This document shows positions 54,093 through 63,402 of a stretch of 64,000 bases of DNA, one piece after another. The stretch is from Sacculina carcini (lineage: Eukaryota > Arthropoda > Thecostraca > Sacculinidae). Position numbers and translations under genes: made by a program. Numbering within the stretch: position 1 is the first letter of the stretch; the number at the start of each line of letters is the position of its first letter. The notes below the pieces were generated by a model. That model was not told the DNA's origin, searched no databases, and saw only the letters and a list, made by a program, of their open reading frames with translations. The DNA lies in the NCBI GenBank assembly GCA_916048095.2, contig OU696582.1, positions 4,618,001 through 4,682,000 of the forward strand, in the 5' to 3' direction.

Positions 54093-54853
54093 GAAGACAT
54101 GACCGGCCTCACCTTTCGTTTGTTTTCTTGATTGACTGCCATCAGTGGTATCAAGCCTTTCACCGACCCATGCTTCTTCTCATCATGCTCTACCAGCCAG
54201 CCCTCATCAATCCACATCTGCAGTTCCGCGTCGTACTCTTCACGATCCCGTGGTGATATTCTATACTCCGGAATACTGTTCGTCAGAACAGCGGGATGTT
54301 CTGACCACTTCCACCTCACACTCCAGGCATTATCAGCAGGGTTGAAGGTTGCGGCAAAATCCTTTTCTTCAATATTTGGTTTGTCCACAACTGCTGCTGC
54401 CACATCATCTTGGCCCATTTTCCCTTGACTTGGATCCCCGAAAGCCAGCCTCCTGTCTTTATCTATTGATACGCCTCCCAGAGCCATAATGCCATCAAGT
54501 CCCAACACGAAATCCACTCCAACCGGCCGATGCTCTACCACAATAGCGTTCACAGAAAACCGCCGATCCTCAACACAGACCAGGACTAAGCTGGTACCGT
54601 CACAGAACATTCTGTCCCCACTAATCGTCTCATGAGGTAATTTCTTCCAATTTATTCCACGGCTGCAAAGTCTCTTGTTCACCAAACTCCTGGAGCATCC
54701 AGTGTCCACTAGCGCTCGACAGGTCTCGCCATTGACACGCACATCGATAATTAATGGCGCCGATATGGTCGAGGAGAAGAGACTGGCACCGAAGCCCCCT
54801 CTCCTTGCTCGTTTTCCGGACAGACTGAACTGATGTGACCAATCTGACCGCAC
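54083..54853 (-). CDS. A2 protease and RT linker
   Basis: -1 relative to gag. Retropepsin core CRALVDTGCSRSLVNKRL near 54710 and VDFVLGLDGIMALGGVSID near 54500. Then the linker DFAATFNPADNAWSVRWKWS, MWIDEGWLVEHDEKKHGSVK and LIPLMAVNQENKRKVRPV. A frameshift at about 54093 ends the frame; RT continues immediately in the next frame (FRQLNQFIELHTADADMCQQ). Confidence 0.88.
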   Translation of the reverse strand: MRSDWSHQFSLSGKRARRGGFGASLFSSTISAPLIIDVRVNGETCRALVDTGCSRSLVNKRLCSRGINWKKLPHETISGDRMFCDGTSLVLVCVEDRRFSVNAIVVEHRPVGVDFVLGLDGIMALGGVSIDKDRRLAFGDPSQGKMGQDDVAAAVVDKPNIEEKDFAATFNPADNAWSVRWKWSEHPAVLTNSIPEYRISPRDREEYDAELQMWIDEGWLVEHDEKKHGSVKGLIPLMAVNQENKRKVRPVMSSGN

Positions 54854-55593
54854 TTAAAACAAGTCAATTGACGACCCCTGTCAACACCATCACGTCTGAC
54901 ACGCTGGGAGCATGCGCGAGCAATATGACCACGTTTACCGCACACGTAGCACCTTACAAAACGATCCACGTATGAATTGCTCAAGGTAGGTGCAGAAACA
55001 GCCATGCCAGTAGTTTTGTTAGCGTCATTTCTCTCCAAACAGTCCAAGTGGTTTGTTGTGGCCACGCTACTCTCTGCCAAGACAACCCTCGCTCTACTAG
55101 CGACATCTGGTGTTGACATGTCGTCCAGCTTGGCATTTGCTCGTAGAGTATGTCTCACATGCTGTGGCAGTGCTCTCACAAATGCGCATTTAATTGCCAC
55201 CGGATCGGTTATCTTGCACCTTGCTCCCAATCTCTGAAGATCTGCCAATAATACGTCCACACATTCACCCTCCGACAGCCTCCGAGTCGCAAGCTTGTCG
55301 TAGGCTGCAAAAGCGACAGTTCCGAATGCAGTTTGTAGAGCCTCCTCGACTTTGCCCATATTCAGCTGATCTGAGTCTGAGAGTCCATCAACCACTGAGT
55401 AGGCGTCTCTTGCGAGGCGCATCCCGGCCACTTGCGCCACATTGCTGACTCCATGCAGACGGCACATTTTCTTGACTCTGCTTAGCCACTTGGAAGGATC
55501 TGTTGTACCGTCATACTCTGGCACCAGGCGCACATCAAGGACTGCAGTTGCCGAAAAAGCTTGTGGCTGTTCTTCTACTGCACGGCCCTCCAT
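54751..55593 (-). CDS. A2 gag, 280 aa, two CCHC knuckles
   Basis: I choose ATG 55593 inside the LTR (MEGRAVEEQPQ...); the frame stays open further upstream through the LTR but without coding character. Capsid: VRLVPEYDGTTDPSKWLSRV, GMRLARDAYSVVDGLSDSDQ, YDKLATRRLSEGECVDVLLA, CAFVRALPQHVRHTLRANAK. Nucleocapsid: CYVCGKRGHIARAC and CFKCGQIGHISSVC, both canonical C-x2-C-x4-H-x4-C. Intact. It overlaps the protease frame by about 100 bases, in the -1 frame. Confidence 0.9.
   Translation of the reverse strand: MEGRAVEEQPQAFSATAVLDVRLVPEYDGTTDPSKWLSRVKKMCRLHGVSNVAQVAGMRLARDAYSVVDGLSDSDQLNMGKVEEALQTAFGTVAFAAYDKLATRRLSEGECVDVLLADLQRLGARCKITDPVAIKCAFVRALPQHVRHTLRANAKLDDMSTPDVASRARVVLAESSVATTNHLDCLERNDANKTTGMAVSAPTLSNSYVDRFVRCYVCGKRGHIARACSQRVRRDGVDRGRQLTCFKCGQIGHISSVCPENEQGEGASVPVSSPRPYRRH
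55550..55561 (-). promoter_or_regulatory. Primer-binding site of A2 (AGCTTTTTCGGC)
   Basis: Directly adjoins the LTR on the - strand. One mismatch from the 12-mer of F and K. It also encodes gag residues just after MEGRAVEEQPQ. Confidence 0.7.
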
Positions 55594-56097
55594 GAGGCGA
55601 ATTAGAAAAGACGATGTATTAAATGACACACAAAATAATGATGTGGAAAAATCAGCAAAGAAGAAAAAGACCAAATAATCCAGAACACAACGCACGCGAA
55701 AACCTCTGTCGAAAGCCGACACGCCAAAACACCAAAATAACCCACAGAAACTCTCCACGTCCGAGCCACGACAAACCGCCACACACACTGCCTCCAAGGT
55801 TCATTCACACCACGAACAATCACTCGCACACAGACATACAAACCCGCAAACACACGCCTAAGCACACTCGCGCACACAACCCATCCCCATACCCAAGTCC
55901 TCACAGGTCAGCTTATGCGTACACATACACACACTCGCGCGCGCACACACGTACACACACACACACATACACACGTTCAAACCATGAAACCCACACAGAC
56001 ACATACACTCACACACTCGCGCATGTGTACACTTACTAATGCAAACACTCATACGTGCATACTCACATATACAACTATAAATATACATACATTCACA
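55562..56097 (-). repeat. 5' LTR of A2
   Basis: 536 bp. Contains the gag ATG at 55593, 32 bases before the LTR end. Confidence 0.93.
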
Positions 56098-56395
56098 TTT
56101 TCAAAATAATTTTTTGAACGGTTTTCGTAGATGTGGAGATTTGGAAAAAATTGGCGGCAGATCAAGGAAAGTTGAACCAAATGTATCGGTTTTGTATTAG
56201 TAACCTGTTTTTATAACTGGTTTGATGGATGATGGTTTCTTTGATGTAATTATTTGTGTTCAAATACCTTTTTGTACATTAAATGTATTTCCTCAGTCGT
56301 TTCTTTCTACACGAAAATATTGCCCGTTTTTCTGGTGAGGATTGTCACTCTGATTAATGCGACCCGCTTTTAGTCGTAGTCTCATTAGGGACACT
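56098..56395. repeat. AT-rich dispersed repeat right of A2
   Basis: Continues the interrupted AT-rich sequence. Contains gtggagatttggaaaaaattggcggcagatcaa, related to the block near 46190-46230. Confidence 0.5.
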
Positions 56396-56399
56396 AAGT

Positions 56400-56755
56400 T
56401 TGTGGTCTGTCCGTTGTCTGGTCAGGCTTCGCCCTGCTACTGGTAACCGTGTAATTCCAGTACAACCAGATTCATGGTCGAGTCGTCGGCGACTAAACCG
56501 GCTCCCCCACTGTTCTGCAGTGAGGAGGGTGGCTAGACACCCGACAGGAAAAAAAACAAAACCTGTTTCAAGGGCGGATGAGCTATCTGATAGCCAACGG
56601 CCATCTAGCATGTTCCAGTTTGCAAACGTGTTTTCATTTTTCTATTTGTGCCTACTCCCTGCTCGCTGTGATGTTCCTGTCGGTTGTCTTTTTCGCGCCT
56701 GTGTATAAATATGTGCGCTATATTAAATATATGTTGTTGTTGTTGTTGTTGTTGT
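56400..56755 (+). repeat. (TTG)n-tailed repeat, copy 2
   Basis: About 330 bp matching the reverse complement of 40705-41035, with a (TTG)n tail at about 56731-56755. Its 110-aa conceptual translations are not conserved coding sequence. Confidence 0.82.
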
Positions 56756-57884
56756 GTATTTGTAGTCTTTGTGTAAATATTTGCAGTGATTGTACTTTTA
56801 TACATTTAATTGCAAATAATTGATCTGTTGAATGAAATTATGAAAGTTATTATAATCAACGTAGTTCATTTCTGGTAGGAAAAAGGTAATATGTAAAAAA
56901 TAAAAAAACTATGTCACCTGTTGTTTTTTTTTAAAACAGTTTCAGTTTTTAGCAGAAAAAACGGATCTCAAAACCTGCTTTCTTACACAATGATAAACTC
57001 AATAATTGAATGCAAAACTGTACTGTACATAGAAGTACCGCACAGTACCGTGCAAACAATGATATTAGGGCTTTCAGACACATTATAACTATTTTATTGT
57101 GCATTTTTAATGATAATTCAATTTGGTAGGGTCACTAATAGCATGAATAACTCATATGTTGATAAAAAGTGATACATTTAACTTCACAAATATACCATTT
57201 CCATAATTTGAATTATTTACATGACTTCAAAAAAAACAATAAAAAGTTTTTTTTGGTCGAGGTTTTTTGGCAAAAAAAGGTTTTTATTTTTTACAAAAAA
57301 CCGTCGGTTTTCTGAGGTCGCATATCTACATACAGTACGCATCAAAGTTAAAGATGTTCACAACAAAAACAAAACGCACTTAAGACGGTATGACAAATTA
57401 AATTATATAATACAAAGAGAAGGGGAACACTTAAATATATAATAACGCAAATGGCTTAATGCGGCGCGATCGCTACATCCGCCCATGCGCTCATTATAAA
57501 CACGATCTGTACTGTAGTTGTGTGTGGTTTTATGGTTGTATTTTAATTATTGGCGTGGTGCTCTGCGCATTGTGTATGTATGTTTGAACAGTGCAGTGTT
57601 TGCAGCATTTTAGGTATCCCGTGGCGGTGATCGGGTGTCGTGTTGAGATGATCGCGTGACATGTCCTAAGATGTGATGATGTGTGTGTGTGTGTGTGTGT
57701 GTGGAGTTGTGTTCGGGCGCGTTTGCTGTGTGGTGTGGTCTTGTAGGCGCGAGTGGTGCAGCAATGTCCCGCGCGCGCCTGTCTTTCAAGACTTATGACT
57801 TGTTTTCATAGAATTGGGTTTTTACCCCGACAGGTAGTCATGACAATTGCTAGATAAGTGTCTGTATGTATGTGTGTGCTGCAG
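56756..57884. other. Intron; AT-rich repeat and GT tract
   Basis: AT-rich with a further ggtttttt-type block at about 57221-57320 (agttttttttggtcgaggtt). A (GT)n tract lies at 57679-57702, and a polypyrimidine/GT acceptor region (tgtgtgtgctgcag) ends at 57884. Confidence 0.5.
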
Positions 57885-58227
57885 CTTCAGAGTGGACCGA
57901 CTTTTCGATCGCCGCCGGCCCGATGCATGTGGTGTGGGCGGTGGGAGGTGCCGTTTCCACTCCGCCCACCGAAGAAAAACATGTCAACAGATGGCGCTCG
58001 GGCAGGACAGCGCAGGTGGCGCTGCTGTCAGTCGAAGAGTCGACGTCGGGCGGAGAACACCTGCGGCCTCAACAGCGGTTGTCGTTTGAGGCGTACGATT
58101 TTTGCGGCGCTGAGTGGCGTTGGCCGGTCGACTGCGATATGGACGATAATACGTGCGAGTACGCTGTACGCTGGCAGTATTTGGCGCACTCGGACTCTAT
58201 TCGCTTCACTATTCAGTCGGCGCATAG
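57885..58227 (+). CDS. DOMON-domain gene, exon b
   Basis: 343 bp between acceptor gctgcag|CT and donor ATAG|GTGGCA, open throughout. It starts with the last two bases of a codon (fits exon a) and ends with two bases of an Arg codon that exon c completes. It encodes the end of DOMON 1 (FSIAAGPMHVVWAVGGAV), a linker (HVNRWRSGRTAQVALL ... CGAEWRWPVDCDMDD) and the opening of DOMON 2 (CEYAVRWQYLAHSDSIRFTI). High GC relative to the AT-rich surroundings, as expected for coding sequence. No signal peptide or membrane segment lies in this exon. Confidence 0.82.
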
Positions 58228-58657
58228 GTGGCAATACGATATATTGTCAATCATCATTCAGATAACAGGCGTGAATTACTTCATCAACGCATACGTCATC
58301 ATCATTATCGTTTCAATTGTTTCTTTTTGGTATTCACAGTGCATGTTAAAATATACAACGCGACAGGGCATTAAAAACCAAGGGACGGGTGCATCCCTAA
58401 ATATCTTACATAGACACGTATAGAACAAATATATAACATATTACTAAAACAGGGGTACGTTGAGCAAAATTTTGTTTTTTATTTTTGCGGTTGTTAATGG
58501 CGTCTATTATTCCTTCTGTTTTCACTCTGCCTGAATTCCTTAATTTGTTCAATGTATACAAATTCATATTTAAATAACGTTATTCCTTTGCCCCGATAGG
58601 AGTTGAGCGTGTCCCAACTACTCATATGACCATTTTACTCCAAGTGAGGTAACCGGG
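58228..58657. other. Intron sequence, no gene
   Basis: AT-rich, without recognised repeats. Donor GTGGCA at its start. Confidence 0.5.
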
Positions 58658-58729
58658 TGTCGTAACGAGACAAATGATTAATCGTTGAGCAATAATAACG
58701 AGGCTGTATTCATAGGAAATCAACATTAA
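58658..58729 (-). repeat. J LTR (left copy), first piece
   Basis: 72 bp up to and including the TTAA where piggyBac entered. The rest of this LTR is 61057-61183. Confidence 0.75.
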
Positions 58730-61052
58730 CCCATTAACCGGCGACCATAAAATTAATGAAGTTGTCTAATCGAAATTAGTTATTTTTTGTATAATTAGGT
58801 TCATTATGCATGGTGAAATACGAAAACAAAATTTAATGTTATTTTCTAGGATTTTCAGGGTGATCTAAAAATAGATCACTGCCGGAGAGCGCCGTAGGGT
58901 ACACCGCGTATAGTGGTTGTATTTCACATGTCATATATTTTTCAATAGCCTGTCTGCACGCTGTGATCTAACTATGGATGAGGCTGTGGCCTTCCTGGAC
59001 AACCTTGGCCTCGATGTCGATGAGGTTGAGGCTGACATTCTTCTAAGTTGAGGTTGGCATTGGGGGGTTTCCAAGACTCTCAATCGATGAGATGATCATA
59101 AAGTATTACGGCCATCACGACCTGAAGCTGTTCATTCGAGGAAAACCCATTCGATTCGGACACAAGTTATGGTTATTGTGCTCCTTCGACGGAAACATTT
59201 ACGCTCCATCTTTGTATCAGTACAAAGAGCAGGGTCACTCAGCAGGGATCCCGATGGGGTCTCGAGTAGTACTCAGTCCCATCTCCCTGGTCGACATCGC
59301 TAACGGGAAGGAACTCTTCGACAAATTTTCCGCCTCTCTATCACTCTTGTCTCGTTGACCAAAATGAGATTCAGTGCGTTAGGAACCATCCTCGTCAATT
59401 GAACAAAGAAGGATCCGTTCAAGTCGGACAAGGAGATAAAGGCTGGGGACTTTTTGGGGCAGAAATTCAACCAGAAGAACCAGATTATTTTTGTCAAGTG
59501 GAACGACAGCAGCTTTGTTTACATGGCGACGAACCACTCCAAATCACGTGAAGGTACTGTGGTACAGCTACGCCGAGAAGAAGGTGTAGGTCGGCAAATA
59601 TGCTGTTTTGTCACAGGTTCGTTTTGTCCCGCTTCAGTCCCGGGTCTCTTTTCTCTATGTTAGGTTATGTATGATCAGGCTACTTGGGAAAGTGAAAGAC
59701 AGCCGGACTGAAGCAGGACCAAATATACCTGGGGTGCATACGTGTATATCCCTATCCAAACGTCCTTAGCTCTGTGGAGGTCGACATGCTCCGCTTCATC
59801 TCCAAATACAACAGTAACATGCGGTCGTGGACCACCATGATTGGATGGTGGCGCACTTTGTGATTGAGATCGAAGATAAAAGTATACTTCTCTCTTCTGA
59901 TGTGGGCAATCCAGATGACCTTGGTAAATGCCTGGTTAATCCACAAGAACCATGGTTGAGAAGCCGGAAGAGGTTTCGGGCCTCGACTTCACGCGCGAGG
60001 TAGCGGTCTCGTATATGAAGATCACCAATGGCAAGGACTCAATTATCTCACGGGCCGAGATCGCTTCTCGCGTTGGACTGGCAGCGCAGCCTCCGCTGGA
60101 CTCCAGCTTCGACGACCTCGGCCATATTCGCCTCGTGCGTTAACAGCAACGTCAATGTCAGGGACCCGGTTGCAAGTCGAGCCCGCTGTCCTACTACGGA
60201 AAGTGTGCAAACACTACGATGCGCAGGCAGTATTTCAATCCTATCATACGACATAAATAATTACGACAGTCAGCTCGAAAAAGTCCATTTCGTGTTCCGA
60301 TACGGACCATCTGGACTTGGATTGAATCTATTGTACATACTCCAAGGCAGTGGGGGCGCCAGGATTTTTCCGGTAGGCGATTGAGGGGGACTAAGGAAAA
60401 AGGTGCGGGTGCTTTGGGAGACATGAATCGAAATGCCTCTCGAAATGTTCATGGTCAGGATTTTTTATGTGCTCAAGGGGGTTGGCATATTTCGGGGAAT
60501 TTCAGCCCCTCCAAGTCCCCCCTTGGCACCGCCGCTGCGCGAAATTCTTGAGAAAAAAACCGACAGGAGCGCATATTTTCATTATTAGACTAGTTATTCT
60601 TATTTTTGTATTAAATTTTGTGCGGTGAACCAATTTTCTCCAAAACATTGAGTTGGTGCCATTATAAGCGTAAACCGGCAGTGATCTATTTTTAGATCAC
60701 TGAATGTAAATCGCTCCTATACAGAAGTTTTAATTATTAGAGCATTGAAATTTGTTGGAAGCAGCATGAGGTAATAGATATATTATTACAACCAGTTTTT
60801 TTCTACTCGAGGTCGCGTGTCTATGTTGTGGGTCAACAAAGAGAACCACCGAAAAAAGGGTAAAAATGGTCTACTTCAATGCTCTATTAAGACAAGTTAA
60901 AAACTCCAAGGTAATTATTTAAAATAATATATCATAAGTACAAGGTCCAAATATTATAACAAATAAATTAAAATCATCAAATCAAAAAACAATTCTGAGA
61001 AAAAATAGTTGAAATCGGTGATCTATTTTTAGATCACTGCCGGCTAATGAGT
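58730..61052 (+). mobile_element. piggyBac-type DNA transposon relic
   Basis: Flanked by TTAA at 58726-58729 and 61053-61056, the piggyBac target. The termini are imperfect 13-bp inverted repeats: CCCATTAACCGGC on the left and, reversed, CTCATTAGCCGGC on the right. Subterminal palindromes gatctaaaaatagatc sit at about 58863-58878, with copies at about 60686 and 61021. It holds a broken transposase. About 2.3 kb. Confidence 0.88.
58974..60245 (+). pseudogene. piggyBac transposase remnant
   Basis: ATG 58974 opens an acidic N-terminus (MDEAVAFLDNLGLDVDEVEA) that stops at 59051. The DDE core resumes at 59092: HHDLKLFIRGKPIRFGHKLW, YAPSLYQYKEQGHSAGIPMG, SRVVLSPISLVD, KELFDKFSASLSLL. In other frames follow FVKWNDSSFVYMATNHSK, VDMLRFISKYNSN, TTMIGWWRTL, AWLIHKNHG and a Cys-rich end near 60190. 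The section before HHDLKLF is missing and several stops are present. The order and blocks are those of PGBD-type transposases. Confidence 0.82.
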
Positions 61053-61056
61053 TAAT

Positions 61057-61183
61057 CAAAGATACTATAGATCACACAACAATGACAAACGCCTGGAACA
61101 ATAACGTACGCCAAAGCTGCCAGACTTGTGTTTTGCCAGAAACCGCATGAATGGTACAATAAGCCAAAGGGTACATTCTCACA
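61057..61183 (-). repeat. J LTR (left copy), second piece
   Basis: 127 bp following the second TTAA. Matches 62268-62399 (gatactatagatc, caacaatgacaaacgcctgg, gctgccagacttgtg). Confidence 0.78.
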
Positions 61184-61370
61184 TCACTCCCCTATCACTC
61201 AAGTTCCGCGTAACGTCTGTTACGCCTAATTATACGCCCGAACTGCTGGTTGTAGGCAGGAAGTTTAGCACGTCTGCAGCCGCTTCTTCGCTTTCAGCTT
61301 GCTGAGCTCTGACCACCGACGGCGGCTCTTCTTCAGAAGCGTCGGCAAATGGCTGAATCTCAATATTTGT

Positions 61371-61865
61371 TTACTGCGGCGCGTCCAGACGATCTTCGAC
61401 ACTGCTGTCCGGTGACTCTGTCACCACTCGCTTGCATCTGTCTAAATGGACGCACTCATCTGCAGTTTGACCCCGTACCGGCTCCAGCCACACGTTCGTT
61501 ACATCGCCCCCACCAACCATGGCTTCCGTGGATTTCCAAACGCTACCCAAACGTACGTTACCTCGATGCCATTCAAATTCAACCGAACCGAATTTGCTCA
61601 AATAGTCGCGGCCTAGAAACACCAGCTTATCTGGACAAGAGAGCACATTCAGTTCGTGAAAACCGCACTGCCCATCTCCAACGTACACGCTCACCTGCAG
61701 CCTTCCTTTGACCGCCACCTCACCTCCAACGCCCCACAGCGACGCATCCTGCTTCTCTGTACACGGGATTTTGCTTCTCAGGCCGAGTCCGTCCACCGTT
61801 TTCTCGTCAATCAAAGGTGTTGATACACCGGAATACAGCATGGCCGATGACGGTTTGCCGTCCAA
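61371..61865 (-). pseudogene. Element J protease
   Basis: - frame: KPSSAMLYSGVSTPLIDEKT (the active-site Asp-Thr/Ser-Gly has become Tyr-Ser-Gly), GGEVAVKGRLQVSVYVGDGQ, KLVFLGRDYLSKFGSVEFEW (second conserved block), then a stop. The lost Asp makes it inactive. Downstream residues (to about 61200) are acidic and not recognised. Confidence 0.7.
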
Positions 61866-61869
61866 TTTT

Positions 61870-62163
61870 ACCCTCAGCGATCAATTCTACCCTCCTACCC
61901 TCCGGTAGCATGCCGATGGCCAACATTTCTCCATCTGGCCCGCGGCATAAAAGGCTGCTTACGGCTGCGATGAACAAAGGCTTCCACTCTGCGATGGATT
62001 ATTGCCCTTTCATGGGTGGCACAGGCAAATTCAAGTGGGACTGCCACGCATTCATGCTGGTTAGACCACCCACCACGCTTGATTCCACATTACTCACCCC
62101 TGATCCGGCTCCTTGAGTTCGCGGATTCTTACTATCCAATATATCACTGTTGCTTTCAGCCAT
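61870..62163 (-). pseudogene. Element J gag, N-terminal fragment
   Basis: ATG 62163: MAESNSDILDSKNPRTQGAG, then MNAWQSHLNLPVPPMKGQ, a TAA, then IAEWKPLFIAAVSSLLCRGP and MLAIGMLPEG. The EWKPLFIAA pattern resembles the start of a capsid. Homology then jumps directly to the protease, so the rest of gag is deleted. Confidence 0.6.
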
Positions 62164-62195
62164 GATCACAGTAACACTGGTTAATCATGATTTAA

Positions 62196-62399
62196 TCTCG
62201 TAACGAGACGAATGACTAATCGTTGAGCAATAATAACGATGCTATATTCATAAGAAATCAAGATTAATTAAAGATACTATAGATCTCACAACAATGACAA
62301 ACGCCTGGAGCAATAACAACGTACATCAAAGCTGCCAGACTTGTGTCTTGCCAGAAACCGCCAAGAATGGTGCAATAAGTCAAAGGTTACATTTTCACA
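62196..62399 (-). repeat. J LTR (right copy), without piggyBac
   Basis: 204 bp. Reads continuously through TTAA at 62264-62267, giving the pre-insertion state of the left LTR. Confidence 0.8.
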
Positions 62400-62626
62400 C
62401 TGGTATACTTATAATTCTAACTTTATTATCCAGTAACTGTCGTGTGTGTGTGCATGCGTGTGTTTGATTTCTATTTTATCTGTATTGACTACTTCGCTTC
62501 TTCCCATTCGTAGCCATTTGTTATCTTGCTGTCTTGCTCATTGTCGGTGTTTGCTTACTTTTTTTACGGTTCCTTGTACTGTTGCCTCTTACCGGCTTCT
62601 CTGTGTGTGTGTGTGTGTGTGTGTTT

Positions 62627-62688
<62 letters not shown>

Positions 62689-62747
62689 ACGTATGTGTGC
62701 GTGCCTGTGTCTGGTCGTCGGCATTGTCAATCGTCGGTCGTGCTCAG
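62400..62747. other. Intron end with long (GT)n
   Basis: (GT)n with few interruptions at about 62602-62680. Acceptor gtgctcag at 62740-62747. Confidence 0.7.
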
Positions 62748-62979
62748 AGACCAGTGGAGCGGCGTGGGTTTTTCTCGGACAGCCGACATGTCCGACAGCG
62801 ATATGCTGATGAGCTACGTGCACTGGTCGGGCCGAGCCATTGTACTCGACCGCTGGGCGTCCGGCCATCTGGCGCCGGTCACCGACGCACGTCAGAATGT
62901 GGTTAACGTGAGTGGCACGGCGCGCGATGGACGCCAGCAGGTGCAGTTTGAGCGGAGGCGGCACACCGGCGACAGCAAG
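62748..62979 (+). CDS. DOMON-domain gene, exon c
   Basis: 232 bp between acceptor tgctcag|AG and donor CAAG|GTGGGC. Its first base completes the Arg codon left open by exon b. The joined frame runs QSAH-R-DQWSGVGFSRTADM, SDSDMLMSYVHWSGRAIVLD, RWASGHLAPVTDARQN, GTARDGRQQVQFERRRHTGD. This is the core of a DOMON domain: the WSGVGFS turn, the SDSDM motif, the DR-x-ASG block and the terminal DGRQQVQFERR strand. It ends on a complete codon. The next exon would lie beyond the window. Confidence 0.88.
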
Positions 62980-63005
62980 GTGGGCGCGGCACACACAAAG
63001 TGTAT

Positions 63006-63051
<46 letters not shown>

Positions 63052-63390
63052 TGGTGTGGCTGTATTTAAAAGTTTAAATGTGAGATCGTGTGCAAATATG
63101 CGATCTATTCGTGGAAATTAAATATAGTCTCAATACATCAGTGTGTGTATTTTATGCTTGTAAATTACGTCTATATATTTATGTTGCTGTAATTATTTAG
63201 AAGTGCTGTTGTAATGTTTAGCACCGGAGTTGTTGATTTATATGTCGTGTAATTTAAACTGTTTTGGCGGTATCGATTTACCAAGCAGGAGGAATTGTGT
63301 GGAATGTGGTAGATTGAGTGAAGGGCTGTGGTTTATTAATTCTTGTAGTAAATACATATTTTTATATTAACACGGCAAGTTTTTACAACA
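62980..63390 (+). repeat. Probable 5' LTR of element K, preceded by (GT)n
   Basis: (GT)n at about 63012-63048. The rest leads to ...ttttacaaca immediately before the primer site, so it is most likely the LTR of K. Its start cannot be fixed because the second copy is outside the window. Confidence 0.55.
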
Positions 63391-63402
63391 AGCTATTTCG
63401 GC
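63391..63402 (+). promoter_or_regulatory. Primer-binding site of K (AGCTATTTCGGC)
   Basis: Identical to the site of F and directly after an ACA that would end the LTR. Confidence 0.65.

Larger units (their letters stand above)
51305..56097 (-). mobile_element. Family-A LTR retrotransposon A2, nearly intact
   Basis: 536-bp LTRs at 51305-51840 and 55562-56097, four or five differences by eye, flanked by TTTTC at 51300-51304 and 56098-56102. On the - strand: primer site abutting the LTR, gag open, protease in the -1 frame, then one frameshift near 54093, and RT-RNase H-integrase open for 730 codons. A purine tract (aggtgggag) precedes the 3' LTR. Best preserved family-A copy here. Confidence 0.95.
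58658..62399 (-). mobile_element. Deleted LTR element J, carrying a piggyBac relic
   Basis: Two related LTRs, TGTCGTAACGAGAC...CTCACA at 58658-61183 (split by piggyBac) and 62196-62399, flank about 1.0 kb. On the - strand the interior has a gag start (ATG 62163) and a protease, then a purine tract (ataggggagtgatg) before the 3' LTR. Most of gag and all of RT, RNase H and integrase are missing. No clear target duplication. Confidence 0.75.

Noticed and set aside
56400-56708. 102-codon conserved-looking protein frame (VRCLVRLRPATGNRVIPV...)
   Set aside because: It lies wholly within a multicopy (TTG)n-tailed repeat, and the second copy has frame-breaking differences.
57847-58089. Alternative frames over exon b
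   Set aside because: Only the frame from 57884 matches DOMON sequence and the splice phases.
62446-63069. 207-codon + frame rich in Cys/Val around exon c
   Set aside because: Mostly translation of (GT)n. Only the 62748-62979 part is coding, and that in the spliced frame.
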